Source: Amycolatopsis solani (GTDB lineage: Bacteria; Actinomycetota; Actinomycetes; Mycobacteriales; Pseudonocardiaceae). From it: 64,000 nucleotides of DNA. Below the pieces are notes generated by a model. It did not search any database and had not been told where the DNA came from. It saw nothing but the letters and a program-made list of their open reading frames with translations. Shown piece after piece: positions 50,281 through 59,227 of the stretch. The stretch lies in the NCBI RefSeq assembly GCF_033441515.1, contig NZ_JAWQJT010000002.1:1550001-1614000 (forward strand), written 5' to 3'. Position 1 is the first letter of the stretch, and every line of letters starts with the position of its first letter. The position numbers were made by a program, and so were the translations under genes.

Positions 50281-50670
50281 TCAGCGGGCGGCGGGCGGGG
50301 GTCCCGCGCGCCGGACCGGGGCGCGGGCGGGGGCCGGGGCGCGGCCCGGGGCCTGGACCGGAGCGCGGCCGGCGGGTGGACGCGGTCCCCGCGCCGGCTG
50401 GCGGGCCGCCGGGCGGCCGGGGTCGCGGGCCGGGGGGCGGGGCTGGCGGACCGGGCGGGGGTCGGGCTCGGGTGGGAGCGGCCCGGGGCGGTTGGCCCAC
50501 GAGTCGAACAGCAGGATCAGGCCCGCGAACACCGCGCAGCCCAGCCCCAGCAGGACGTTGACCAGGGAGCCGAGGATTCCGGCGACCAGCAGGACCGGCA
50601 GCACGGCCATCAGGCAGTACGGGTCGATGCGGCCGAATTTCCGGCGCGGCGGACCTTCGCGCGAGCTCAC
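50281..50670 (-). CDS. Small membrane protein with Pro/Arg/Ala-rich tail
   Basis: A 129-residue protein. Two membrane segments lie in the first 60 residues (YCLMAVLPVLLVAGILGSLV and GLGCAVFAGLILLFDSW). The remaining 70 residues are a low-complexity Pro/Arg/Ala tail with repeats of RAPxQAPG-like blocks, probably disordered and cytosolic. The GTG at 50670 overlaps the stop of the potassium channel gene as GTGA, so it is co-translated and may modify that channel. No named family. Confidence 0.7.
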   Translation of the reverse strand: MSSREGPPRRKFGRIDPYCLMAVLPVLLVAGILGSLVNVLLGLGCAVFAGLILLFDSWANRPGPLPPEPDPRPVRQPRPPARDPGRPAARQPARGPRPPAGRAPVQAPGRAPAPARAPVRRAGPPPAAR

Positions 50671-51770
50671 CGCGCGGCCCCCGGCTTCCTCCTCGACATT
50701 CTTGCAGTATGCAGCGTCTCGCCCGGCGGGGCCACCTCCCTCCGCAGGGCCGTCTCGACCTCGGCGCCGGTGAGCCGCCTCGGGCCGACGTAGTAGAGGA
50801 CCGCGCCCGCCGGCAGCTCCGCGTCCCAGGCCGGGTTGACCTCCAGGTCCGTGCCGGTGCGCACGGCCAGCACCGTCGCGCCGTACGAACGCCCGAGCGC
50901 GAGGCGGCAGCGTTCGGCCGGGAGCCGCCCGAGCGACTCCGGCAACGTCACCGAGAACGTGTCGGCGCCGCCGGCGGTCATCAGCTCGGCGTAGACGTCG
51001 GTGATGCCCGGCGACGTCAGCTCCTCGGTCACCATCCGCGGCGTGTGCCACTGCACGCAGCGGATCCGCGGGTCGACGTACCGGACCAGCTCGGCGCGCT
51101 CCAGGTCCCGCAGGGTGACGACGACGTGCGCCGCCGGGGTGGCGTGGTCGACGGTGACCGCGACCGCCAGCGCCGCGTTGTCGTCGGCCACGTCGACGAG
51201 GACCGCGGCCGCGCGCGCGACGCCCGCCCTGGCCAGGACGTCGGCCGCCGTCGGGTCGCCGCGGACGAACTGCACCGGCCGGTCCGGCATCGGGTGGACG
51301 CCGACCTCCTCCCCGGCGCAGAGCACCAGCCCGCTCACCCCGTCGGCCAGCAGCTGGGCCACGATCCGCTCGGTGCGGCCGGCGGTGTACCCGATCAGCA
51401 CCGTGTGCCCGCTCGCCCGCACCGCCTCCGTTCCCTGCATCCGCCGTCCCTTCGCCTGTTCCAGCACCGAAGCGAGCTTCGTGAACACCGTCGTCAGGGT
51501 GGCGATGCCGCCCACGATGACGTAGGCGCCCACGACGTGCCCGGCGACGGTCTCGGGTGAGAAGTCGCCGTACCCGACCGTGGTCGCGGTGACGACGAAG
51601 TACCACCAGTACGTGCCGGGCCGGACCAGCTCGCTGCCCGCCGGCTCGGCCAGCGCCATCAGCGGCCAGCTGGTCGCGAACACGACGAGCACCACCGCGG
51701 CCGGCAGCAGCCAGCCGCGCCCCGGGTGGACGACCCAGCGCGCGAACAGCCGCGAAAGGAAGAACGCCAC
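50667..51770 (-). CDS. Potassium channel with TrkA-N (RCK) domain
   Basis: A 367-residue two-helix channel protein: inner helix LLPAAVVLVVFATSWPLMAL, selectivity filter TATTVGYGDFSPE and second helix VVGAYVIVGGIATLTTVFTK. The cytosolic RCK domain follows from about residue 120 (HTVLIGYTAGRTERIVAQLL, VDVADDNAALAVAVTVDHA), then a TrkA-C-like part (YGATVLAVRTGTDLEVNPAW). It should conduct K+ under control of a nucleotide or ion ligand. The GTGA overlap with the small membrane protein suggests a shared function. Confidence 0.92.
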   Translation of the reverse strand: MAFFLSRLFARWVVHPGRGWLLPAAVVLVVFATSWPLMALAEPAGSELVRPGTYWWYFVVTATTVGYGDFSPETVAGHVVGAYVIVGGIATLTTVFTKLASVLEQAKGRRMQGTEAVRASGHTVLIGYTAGRTERIVAQLLADGVSGLVLCAGEEVGVHPMPDRPVQFVRGDPTAADVLARAGVARAAAVLVDVADDNAALAVAVTVDHATPAAHVVVTLRDLERAELVRYVDPRIRCVQWHTPRMVTEELTSPGITDVYAELMTAGGADTFSVTLPESLGRLPAERCRLALGRSYGATVLAVRTGTDLEVNPAWDAELPAGAVLYYVGPRRLTGAEVETALRREVAPPGETLHTARMSRRKPGAAR

Positions 51771-51925
51771 CGGCCCTCCTCACTCAGCGCGACCGCGGTC
51801 CCGTCACCCGATCACACGGTGCGACCGATCACAACGGTCTTTACCCGACCGTGACGGCGGACAGAAACGGACAGAATCCCGCCGGTTCCGGGGAAATCCC
51901 GCCGTTCCGTGGTGCACTCTGACTC

Positions 51926-53950
51926 ATGGCGAACGACGTCCGGCGGAAGATCGGTGCGGCGGTCCTGGCGGTGGCGACGGCGTGCGGAGCGCTCACCGCC
52001 GCCGCGACCGCGGCGCCCGCCGCACTCCCCTCCCTCGCATTCTCCGACCCCGGCAGCCAGGCGTTGTTCGGCACGGCCTACGACGCGGCGCTCGACAACC
52101 TGGTGCGCACCAACACGATCGGCTACGACCCGAAGTACGACAAGAGCGGCCTGCTCGACCCGTCCGTCGGCTTCGTCCGCGCGGGTGGCGGCTACGACCA
52201 GCCGTGGACGCGCGACGCGTCGATCAACAGCTGGAACGCCACCAGCCTGCTCGACCCGGCCCTGGCCCGGAACACCCTCTGGGCGGTGGCCGACAAGGAC
52301 GCCGGCGGCGCGCTGCGCGTGCAGCAGGACGACCAGCAGTGGGACCAGGTCGTCTGGGCGACCGCCGCGTGGCACCACTTCCTCGTCACCGGCGACCGCG
52401 CGTTCCTCGAAAACGCCTACGCCACCGCGAAGAACACGCTGACCATCCGCGAAAACGCCACCACGGCGGGGCTCAACCGCACCTACGGGTTGTTCACCGG
52501 CGCGTCGTTCTTCAACGACGGCATCGCCGGTTACCCCGCGCCCCCGGCCGACGCCACCGAATCGGTCAGCACCGGCAGCATGCCGTGGCCCGGCGTCGCG
52601 AGCGGGATGTTCTTGAGCACCAACGAGGTCTACTACGCGGCCTACGTCAACGCCGCGAACATGGCCGGGCAGCTGGGCCGGCCCGCCGCGGAAGCCGCCG
52701 TGTACCGCGCCAAGGCGGCCGCGCTGAAGAACGCGATCAACCGGAACTTCTGGAACCCGAAGACCGGCCTCTACGACTACCAGCTCCTCGCCGACGGCAC
52801 CCGCGGCGCCTACCAGGAGGGCACCGGGCTGGCGTTCGCGCTGCTCTTCGGCGTCGCGAACCCCGCGCAGGCCCGCTCGATCGTCGCCAACGCCCGCGAA
52901 ATGACGTGGGGCATGCCCGACACGTACCCGAACTGGGCGCGCTACTCCGACGCGCAGCCGGGCCGCCACAACGCGATCGTCTGGCCGCTCGTCCAGGGCC
53001 TGTGGGCGAAAGCGCTGGCCGGGCAAGGCGATCAGCAGGGCTTCGCCGCCGAGACCGCGCGCCTGGCGAAGCTGGCCGGCGGCAACAGCGGCTTCTGGGA
53101 GATATACAACGGGACCACCGGCGTCGTCGACGGCGGCTACCAGCGGCTCGGCGACGACGTGAAGTTCCACTGGGGCTCCCAGCCCGACCAGACGTGGTCG
53201 GCGACCGCGTACCTCGACATGATCCACAGTGGACTGTTCGGGCTGCGCTTCACCACGCGTGGCCTGAGCTTCGCCCCCACCCTGCCCGCCGGCTGGGGCG
53301 ACGTCACCCTGCGGCACCTGCGCTACCGGGCCGCGGACCTCACCGTCACCCTGCGCGGCGCGGGCACCGCGATCCGCTCGGTCACCCTCGACGGCCGTCC
53401 CGCGGCCGCGGCGCTCCCGGCCACGCTCACCGGCGCGCACGCGATCGAGATCACCCTGACCGGCGCGCCCGCGGGCGACCGCGACGGCGACGGCGTGCCC
53501 GACGCCCGGGACCTCTGCGCCGACACCGCGGGGACCGTCGCGGGCTGCCCGGACCCGGCGCACCTCGAAGCCGAGGACGCGCACAACACCGGCGGCGTCA
53601 AGACGAACGCGAACCACACCGGCTACAGCGGCCGCGCCTTCCTCGACGGGCTCTGGGCCGAGGGCGCGGCGTCGGCCTTCACGATCCACCGCACCACGAC
53701 CGCGCCGGCGTCCGGCACGATCACCGTCCGGTACGCCAACGGCAACAGCGACGCCCGCACCATGACGCTGTCCGTCGACGGCCGCCCGCTGCGGCAGCTG
53801 AGCTTCCCGAAGGTCTCCGACAGCTGGGACGACTGGGGCACGGCGACCTTCGGCGACGTCCCGCTCGCCGGCCGGGATCCGGTGCTCACGCTGTCCTACG
53901 CGCCCGGCGACACCGGCCGGATCAACCTCGACTGGCTCGGCTACCGCTGA
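51926..53950 (+). CDS. Secreted glycoside hydrolase-like protein with CBM35-type domain
   Basis: A 674-residue exported protein. Signal peptide at residues 1-30 (to AATAAPA). Residues about 40-440 form an alpha/alpha-barrel of the MGH/trehalase-like class (YDQPWTRDASINSWNATSLL, QDDQQWDQVVWATAAWHHFL, YQEGTGLAFALLFGV, HWGSQPDQTWSATAYLDMIH). A short beta domain follows, then a Ca-binding thrombospondin-type 3 motif DRDGDGVPDARDLC near 515-528, and a CBM35-like domain (HLEAEDAHNTGG to NLDWLGYR). It should act on an extracellular glycan. Its stop region overlaps the convergent FkbM gene by 29 bp. Confidence 0.87.
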   Translation: MANDVRRKIGAAVLAVATACGALTAAATAAPAALPSLAFSDPGSQALFGTAYDAALDNLVRTNTIGYDPKYDKSGLLDPSVGFVRAGGGYDQPWTRDASINSWNATSLLDPALARNTLWAVADKDAGGALRVQQDDQQWDQVVWATAAWHHFLVTGDRAFLENAYATAKNTLTIRENATTAGLNRTYGLFTGASFFNDGIAGYPAPPADATESVSTGSMPWPGVASGMFLSTNEVYYAAYVNAANMAGQLGRPAAEAAVYRAKAAALKNAINRNFWNPKTGLYDYQLLADGTRGAYQEGTGLAFALLFGVANPAQARSIVANAREMTWGMPDTYPNWARYSDAQPGRHNAIVWPLVQGLWAKALAGQGDQQGFAAETARLAKLAGGNSGFWEIYNGTTGVVDGGYQRLGDDVKFHWGSQPDQTWSATAYLDMIHSGLFGLRFTTRGLSFAPTLPAGWGDVTLRHLRYRAADLTVTLRGAGTAIRSVTLDGRPAAAALPATLTGAHAIEITLTGAPAGDRDGDGVPDARDLCADTAGTVAGCPDPAHLEAEDAHNTGGVKTNANHTGYSGRAFLDGLWAEGAASAFTIHRTTTAPASGTITVRYANGNSDARTMTLSVDGRPLRQLSFPKVSDSWDDWGTATFGDVPLAGRDPVLTLSYAPGDTGRINLDWLGYR

Positions 53951-54740
53951 CCGCGAACACCATCCCGATGTCGGCGGCCTCCTGAACGGGGTCCTGCACC
54001 GCCTCGACGGTGAACCCGCGCGAGGTGAAGACGTCACGGACGGTGTCGCGGTGCTCGCGCCACCCTTCGACCTCGACGACCGCCTGCCGCACCAAGGGCC
54101 AATGGCGGTCTTCGAGACCGCGCAGGACGTCGAGCTCGGCGCCTTCGACGTCGACCTTGAGCAGGTCGACGCACTCGATGCCGTGTTCGTCGAGCACCGC
54201 CGAGAGCGGCCGGACCCGGACGCGGTGCGTTTCGAGCTCCCGCATCACCCGGAGCTTGCGCCCGACGATGCCGCGCAGGACGGGCACGGGCACCCGGCGG
54301 AGCCCGCCCCCGAGGCCGCCGCGCCGGATCATTTCGACGACGCTGGCGGTGACGCGCCGCCGCTCGACCTCGATGGTGCTCGCGTCCCGCAGCGACGACG
54401 AAAAGATGGTCGCCGCGGGGAAGTAGCTGAAGTCGAGCTCGGCTTCGGCGGCGGCCAGGCCGTACGGCAGCGCGGTCAGCCGGTCGGCGAAGAAGTCGCG
54501 GCCGTTGCGGTCCAGGGTCGCGAACAGCGGCGGGAGCGGTTCGAAGGCGTAGATCCGCGCGTCGCCGCCGAGGCGCTCGAACACCGCGGCGGAGAAGACG
54601 CCGACGTTGGCACCGACGTCGAGGACGGTGGCGCCGGGGGCCAGCTCGATGCCGTTGGCGAAGTAGGCGCCCACCTCTTCGCGCAGGAAGGCCACCTCCC
54701 ACGGGTTGATGCTGTGGAGGTCGATCGCGTCCAGGGGCAC
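53922..54740 (-). CDS. FkbM-family methyltransferase
   Basis: About 272 residues, a class I SAM-dependent methyltransferase of the FkbM type: GATVLDVGANVGVFSAAVFE (SAM motif), IYAFEPLPPLFATLDRNGRD, LTALPYGLAAAEAELDF and VDLLKVDVEGAELDVLRGLE. These enzymes O-methylate sugars or natural products. The start is uncertain: the GTG at 54740 begins just before the conserved ITS-like region DAIDLHSINPW; an ATG at 54839 would add 33 residues but overlap the opposite gene. No glycosylation cluster is adjacent. Confidence 0.85.
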   Translation of the reverse strand: MPLDAIDLHSINPWEVAFLREEVGAYFANGIELAPGATVLDVGANVGVFSAAVFERLGGDARIYAFEPLPPLFATLDRNGRDFFADRLTALPYGLAAAEAELDFSYFPAATIFSSSLRDASTIEVERRRVTASVVEMIRRGGLGGGLRRVPVPVLRGIVGRKLRVMRELETHRVRVRPLSAVLDEHGIECVDLLKVDVEGAELDVLRGLEDRHWPLVRQAVVEVEGWREHRDTVRDVFTSRGFTVEAVQDPVQEAADIGMVFAVSGSRASRG

Positions 54741-54837
54741 GGGCGAAGGAATATCAGCAACGGCCTCGGCGGTCCAGCCCCGGAAGGCGCTTTCCGGCCC
54801 CCGGCGTGAACCGGCGGCCGCGGGGTATCCGCCGGGC

Positions 54838-54996
54838 ATGACCGAGTCCGAGCACGAGCCCATCAGCCCCGACGTACCCCGCACGCCCGGGACCCCGGAC
54901 GTCGACCTCGACATCGAGGTGCCGCCCGCGGACCGCGAGAAGCCCGACACGCAGGACGTCGAAGAGGACGCCGGCGAGGTCGAGCCGCCGGAGTGA
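54838..54996 (+). CDS. Small acidic Pro-rich protein
   Basis: A 52-residue protein with about 18 Asp or Glu and several Pro (MTESEHEPISPDVPRTPG to DAGEVEPPE). It is probably disordered and has no family I recognise. The ATG at 54838 shares the sequence CATG with the possible ATG of the FkbM gene on the other strand (54837-54839). It ends one base before the helicase stop. A purine-rich site is not obvious upstream, so confidence is moderate. Confidence 0.5.
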   Translation: MTESEHEPISPDVPRTPGTPDVDLDIEVPPADREKPDTQDVEEDAGEVEPPE

Positions 54997-57900
54997 CTAC
55001 CCGGCCGGCCAGGGCCGCGCCGCGGTCAGCAGGCCGATCATGCCCGCGACCAGGCGCATCTGCTCGACGGTCCGGATGTCGGCCTCGACCAGCCGCGGCG
55101 AGCACACCAGGATCGCCAGGGCCTGCGCCCGCGAGAGCGCGACGTTGAGCCGGTTGCGCGACAGCAGGAAGTCGAGCCCGCGGGGCAGGTCCACCGCCGA
55201 CGACGACGTCATCGTCGTGATCACCACCGGTGCTTCCTGGCCCTGGAACCGGTCGACCGTGCCCACCCGGACCCCGGGGAAGCCGGCCTCCTCCAGCGCG
55301 CGGGTCACCGTGCGCGCCTGCAGGTTGTAGGGCGCGACGACGACGATGTCGGCGTCGCCGAGGGGCCGGGTCGTGCCGTGGTCGGTCCACGCGCGGCCGT
55401 GCAGGTCCGCGACGATCGCCGTGACGACGGCGGCTTCCTCGACCGAGCGGGTCGTGTTGCCGGCGTGGTCCGCCTCGGCCACGTACAACCCCGCGTCGAC
55501 GCCTTCGAGCGACCGGCCGGCCGCCGACGGGTGGGCGTGGAGGCGGCCCGCGTAGGACAGCTCCGACACCGGCGCGCACACGGCCGGGTGCATCCGCCGC
55601 GTCTCGTCGAGGAAGTAGCCCAGCTCGGGCGGCATGATGTCGGCCTCGCCGATGAGGTGGCCCAGCGCCGAGGCCTCCGCGCCCGCCGGGTGCGTGCCCT
55701 GCACCACCTGCGGCAGCTGCTGCGGATCGCCCAGCAGCAGCACGTTCTTGGCGCAGACGGACACCGCGAGCGCGTCGGCGAGGGCGAACTGGCCGGCCTC
55801 GTCGATGATCATGTAGTCGAAGGGCTCTTCGCGGATCGCGGCGTTGGCGAAGGTCCACGCCGTCCCGCCGACGAGGTGGCCGGTGTCGTGCTCCGCGCGC
55901 CACTTGACCAGCGCCGGGTTGCTCTTCGGCTGCTCCCACGGCGCCGCGGGGTCCGGCGTCCGCTTCGCGCGCTTGGCGCACGGCAGGTCCGGCGCGCTCT
56001 TCTTCGCCGCGCTCAGCACGTTTTCCACGGCTTTGTGGCTGTTCGAGGTGACCGCGACGGTCCGGCCCGCGCGCACCAGCCGGGCGATCAGCTTGCCCGC
56101 GAGGTAGGTCTTGCCCGCGCCCGGCGGGCCCTGCACGGCGAGCGTCGAGCCGTCCAGCTCCTCGGCCGCCTCGATCACCGTGGCGACGAGGTCCGCCGCC
56201 GGCTCGGGCAGCGCCGCGCCCCAGCGCAGCCGCGGCGGGGTCCGGCGGAGCAGATCGATCCCGGGGTGGCGCGGGAGCGCCGGCAGCGTGTCGACGGTCA
56301 GGCGGGCGAGCTCGGCGACGGCTTCGTCCTTGGGCGAGGGCCGCACCGGGCTGCCGGGCAGGACCGCGGTCGGCCGGTCGTTCGTGGTCGCGTCCGGCGG
56401 GCTGCTCTCTTCCACCGTCAGCTCGACGGCCGACGCGGCGACGACCTTCCCGTCGCGGGCGGTGTCGCCGTAACGCAGCCGCACTTCGTCGCCGGGCGCG
56501 AACGGGTGCGGCCGGTCCGGGTCGCAGGCGAGCTGCAGCGTCCGCTTCGCCGTGCGCACCCGCCCGGCCGGGGGCACCCACTCCCCCGCCTCCAGCGCCA
56601 CCGGGACGGCGCAGGCGGTGTCCACTTCGAGGTCGCCGAGCGGCGCGGCCAGCTGGCGGAAGTACTCCCACCACGCCGGGTTGGTCTCGCGGCGGTGGTA
56701 GCCGACGGACGCCGCCAGCAGCGCGCGGGCCCGGTCGTCCGCGGTGAAGTCCGCGGGGTCGTCCGGCAGGCCCTCGAGCAGCGGGTCGACCAGCGCGGCC
56801 AGCTGCGCGGCCCGTTCGGCGCGCCGCTCGGCGGCGACGTCTTCCTCGGCCGCGCGCAGCAAGGCGTCCTCGGCGGACTCCTCGGGCGGCACGGGTACGT
56901 CGATCCCGGCGTCGGCGCGGACGCGGTGCAGGAACCCGAACAGCCGCAGGGCGGAGACGCAGTCGTCCTCGGTGTCCTCGGCGATCCGCCGCAGCACCTC
57001 TTCCGCGCGCTCGGGTTCGCCGGACCGGTCGAACGCCAGGTACTCCTCGTACTCGTCGACGTCCGACACGGCGGTCTTGGTGCGGGCGCCGGGCTGGTAG
57101 AGCGGCTCGAGGTGGCGGATCGAGTACGACCGCTGCGACACGCGCAGCGCCTTGCGCACAACCGCGTGCAGGTCCACGACGGCGCCGCTGCGCAGCAGGT
57201 GGTCGACGGTCTCCTCGCGGGTCCCGTGCACGGCGGCGAGCCGCTTGATCGCGGTCACCTCGTAGGGCGCGTAGTGGTAGACGTGCGACCCGGGGTGCTC
57301 GGCGACGCGCGCGGCGGCGAAGTCTACGAACTCCTCGAAGGCGCGTTTCTCCTGGGCCCGGCTGTGCGCCCAGAAGGCGGTGAAGCGCCGGTCGTCTTCC
57401 TCGGTGACCGCGCCGAAGAGGTACTCGAGCCCTTCGCCGGCGAGGGCGTGCGGATCGCCGGCCAGGTCGACGAAGACGTCCCCCGGCGCGGGAGCCGGGA
57501 GGGCGGCCAGCTCGTCCGGGTCGACGATCTCGTAGGCGATCTCGCCGGTGGCGTCCTGCCGGACTTGCAGCGCGGCCTGGGCGCGCAGGGTGGCGAACGC
57601 CGTCACGGACAGATCCCGCGGCCGGTCCCCCGGCCCGGCGGCGGCCAGCGCGTCGATCGACCCCAGTCCGGCGGCGGTCAGCTTGCGCCGCTGGTCACCG
57701 CGCATCCCGGCGACGAGCGAGAGGTCGCGGTCGGCCTCGCGGGCGGAGGCGCAGTGCCGCGCGAACGAGCAGCCCGCGCAGGCCGGGCGTTCGTCGGCCC
57801 ACAGCGGGAGGGGCAGCCGCGGGGCGCGGTCGCGCAGGCGGGCCCGCAGCCGGTCGACGAGGGGCCGGAAGTCGGCGACGCGCAGCGTCCGGGTGGTGCC

Positions 57901-58281
57901 GTCGCTCAGCCCGAGGTGCACGTTCGGCCCGCCTGCGTCACCGAGGGCATCGGCGCACGCGGTCAGCCGCACCACGGCGGCGGGCGTCGCGTGCCGGACG
58001 GGCTGGGCGTCGTGGACCTCGTAGCGGCCGTCGGCGGTCCGGACGAGCGAGTCGACGCGGCCGGTGAAGTCGCCGTCGCGGAGGACGGCGCCGGGGATGG
58101 TGGGTGTCCCGGCGCGGATGGCTTGCCGGGTGGCTTCGGCTTCGCTGCCGGGTTCCGGCTGGGACGGCGCGGCCGGGTCGGCGGGGCGGGGCGCACCGGG
58201 CAGGCCTGCGGCCCAGGCCTGGTGGAGGAGGCTGCGGTGCTCGCATTCGAGCAGATCGGCAAGATCAGCTGGGGTGACCAT
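54997..58281 (-). CDS. TM0106-family RecB-like nuclease fused to a DNA helicase
   Basis: A 1094-residue protein. Residues about 1-480 form the TM0106 RecB-like nuclease region (FADLLECEHRSLLHQAW-like start MVTPADLADLLECEHRSLL, WADERPACAGCSFARHCASA with Cys for an iron-sulfur site, FVDLAGDPHALAGEGLEYLF, YHYAPYEVTAIKRLAAVHGT). The C-terminal part is a superfamily 1 helicase (LAVQGPPGAGKTYLAGKLIA, IIDEAGQFALADAL, LLGDPQQLPQVVQG, TVDRFQGQEAPVVI, RLNVALSRAQALAILV). It probably unwinds and cuts DNA in repair or defence. The ATG at 58281 precedes the conserved nuclease start. No partner gene is obvious. Confidence 0.92.
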   Translation of the reverse strand: MVTPADLADLLECEHRSLLHQAWAAGLPGAPRPADPAAPSQPEPGSEAEATRQAIRAGTPTIPGAVLRDGDFTGRVDSLVRTADGRYEVHDAQPVRHATPAAVVRLTACADALGDAGGPNVHLGLSDGTTRTLRVADFRPLVDRLRARLRDRAPRLPLPLWADERPACAGCSFARHCASAREADRDLSLVAGMRGDQRRKLTAAGLGSIDALAAAGPGDRPRDLSVTAFATLRAQAALQVRQDATGEIAYEIVDPDELAALPAPAPGDVFVDLAGDPHALAGEGLEYLFGAVTEEDDRRFTAFWAHSRAQEKRAFEEFVDFAAARVAEHPGSHVYHYAPYEVTAIKRLAAVHGTREETVDHLLRSGAVVDLHAVVRKALRVSQRSYSIRHLEPLYQPGARTKTAVSDVDEYEEYLAFDRSGEPERAEEVLRRIAEDTEDDCVSALRLFGFLHRVRADAGIDVPVPPEESAEDALLRAAEEDVAAERRAERAAQLAALVDPLLEGLPDDPADFTADDRARALLAASVGYHRRETNPAWWEYFRQLAAPLGDLEVDTACAVPVALEAGEWVPPAGRVRTAKRTLQLACDPDRPHPFAPGDEVRLRYGDTARDGKVVAASAVELTVEESSPPDATTNDRPTAVLPGSPVRPSPKDEAVAELARLTVDTLPALPRHPGIDLLRRTPPRLRWGAALPEPAADLVATVIEAAEELDGSTLAVQGPPGAGKTYLAGKLIARLVRAGRTVAVTSNSHKAVENVLSAAKKSAPDLPCAKRAKRTPDPAAPWEQPKSNPALVKWRAEHDTGHLVGGTAWTFANAAIREEPFDYMIIDEAGQFALADALAVSVCAKNVLLLGDPQQLPQVVQGTHPAGAEASALGHLIGEADIMPPELGYFLDETRRMHPAVCAPVSELSYAGRLHAHPSAAGRSLEGVDAGLYVAEADHAGNTTRSVEEAAVVTAIVADLHGRAWTDHGTTRPLGDADIVVVAPYNLQARTVTRALEEAGFPGVRVGTVDRFQGQEAPVVITTMTSSSAVDLPRGLDFLLSRNRLNVALSRAQALAILVCSPRLVEADIRTVEQMRLVAGMIGLLTAARPWPAG

Positions 58282-58811
58282 CGCCGCGAAGTCTTACACG
58301 GCGGGGGCGCCCGGGTTCCCGACACGCCGTGCGGCCGGCCCGCGCCCGCGGGCGCGACCCGGCCCGCGCCTGCGGGCGGACCGCGCGCCCGCCACCGCGG
58401 CCGCGAGCCATCGCGAGTGCCCCCGACGGCACCGCGAGCCCCCGCCACTGCGATCCGGAGCGCCCCCACCGCGGGCGTCATGGCCGCCGCCACCGCGAGC
58501 GCCCCGAGCCGCACCACCACAGCCGCGGCGGTGCTCGCCGCCGCGGGCCCTCCGCATCCGCCACCGCCATCGCGAGCCCCTGCCACCGCCGGGCCCACCA
58601 CCAGCGCCGCCGCCACTCCACTTCGACCGCGGGCCTCACCGCGAGCACGAGCGCGGCCGCACCCGCGAGCACCGCCGCCGTCACCTCGAGCCCCTGCCAC
58701 TGCCGGGCCCACCACTAGCGCCGCCGCCACTCCACTTCGACCGCGGGCCTCACCGCGAGCACGAGCGCGGCCGCACCCGCGAGCACCGCCGCCGTCACCG
58801 CGAGCACGAGC
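58282..58811. other. Repeat-rich intergenic region with a 114-bp tandem duplication
   Basis: About 530 bp with strong GC skew. Units starting at 58574 and 58688 are nearly identical over 114 bp, equal to 38 codons. Read on the minus strand, both units give a short hydrophobic peptide (VLAGAAALVLAVRP), the upstream one ending in a TAG. I see no convincing gene; a decayed membrane protein is possible. Confidence 0.6.
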
Positions 58812-58864
58812 GTCGCAAATGACTCATTCGGGACCTCCGAGGTCCCGAATGAGTCATTCGCGAC
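58812..58864. repeat. Palindromic element, family C
   Basis: Arms of 25 bp with one mismatch around a 1-base loop (58838); core AATGACTCATTCGGGACCTC. It lies 37 bp beyond the stop of the minus-strand gene at 58901 and could terminate it. Confidence 0.8.
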
Positions 58865-58900
58865 CTCGCTACCCGGGCTCGGCCACCGCCGGACGGCAGG

Positions 58901-59170
58901 TCAGCGGCCCGGGTCGCCCAAGAGCCGGTCCAGTTCGGTGGCCGCCTCCTCGTAGCCGGCGTCGCTCACCCGCTGCAGCTCCAGCAGGTCGCCGGCCGCG
59001 ACCGCGCGGCGGGTGAGCAGGCGGCCGGCGTGCGTGCTGCCCTCGTCGAGGAGCTCGCTCAGCGCGGCGACGTCGCCGCGCGCGTCGGCCAGGTCGGCCA
59101 GGCGGTCGAGGGCGCGCTCGTTGCCCTCGTCGGCCAGCGCGCGCAGGGTGGCCGGATCCAGGTTCGTCAT
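58901..59170 (-). CDS. Small helical repeat protein, MerR-controlled
   Basis: An 89-residue all-helical protein: LRALADEGNERALDRLADLA, LSELLDEGSTHAGRLLTRRA and LLELQRVSDAGYEEAATELD are three similar helical hairpins, like a short HEAT/ankyrin-type array. The ATG at 59170 is chosen. It is divergent from the MerR gene; the shared promoter has the elongated spacing seen for MerR control, so it is the likely regulated target. No catalytic motif is visible. Confidence 0.7.
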   Translation of the reverse strand: MTNLDPATLRALADEGNERALDRLADLADARGDVAALSELLDEGSTHAGRLLTRRAVAAGDLLELQRVSDAGYEEAATELDRLLGDPGR

Positions 59171-59177
59171 GCCATCG

Positions 59178-59209
59178 AGTCTGCAACCCTGCCCCAGGGG
59201 CGGGGTCAA
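59178..59209 (-). promoter_or_regulatory. MerR-type promoter with dyad in a long spacer
   Basis: On the minus strand a -35 TTGACC (59204-59209) and a -10-like CAGACT (59178-59183) lie 20 bp apart, or 19 if the -10 is shifted by one. The spacer carries an imperfect dyad (ACCCTGCCCC and GGGCGGGGT). This is how MerR-type activators bind and twist promoters. Confidence 0.55.
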
Positions 59210-59227
59210 GCGCGGCATCATGACGGG

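Noticed and set aside
55378..59016. A 1212-codon plus-strand ORF opposite the helicase gene.
   Set aside because: Its translation is Arg/Gly/Val-rich without domain motifs, while the minus strand carries a complete nuclease-helicase. It is an antisense shadow in GC-rich DNA.
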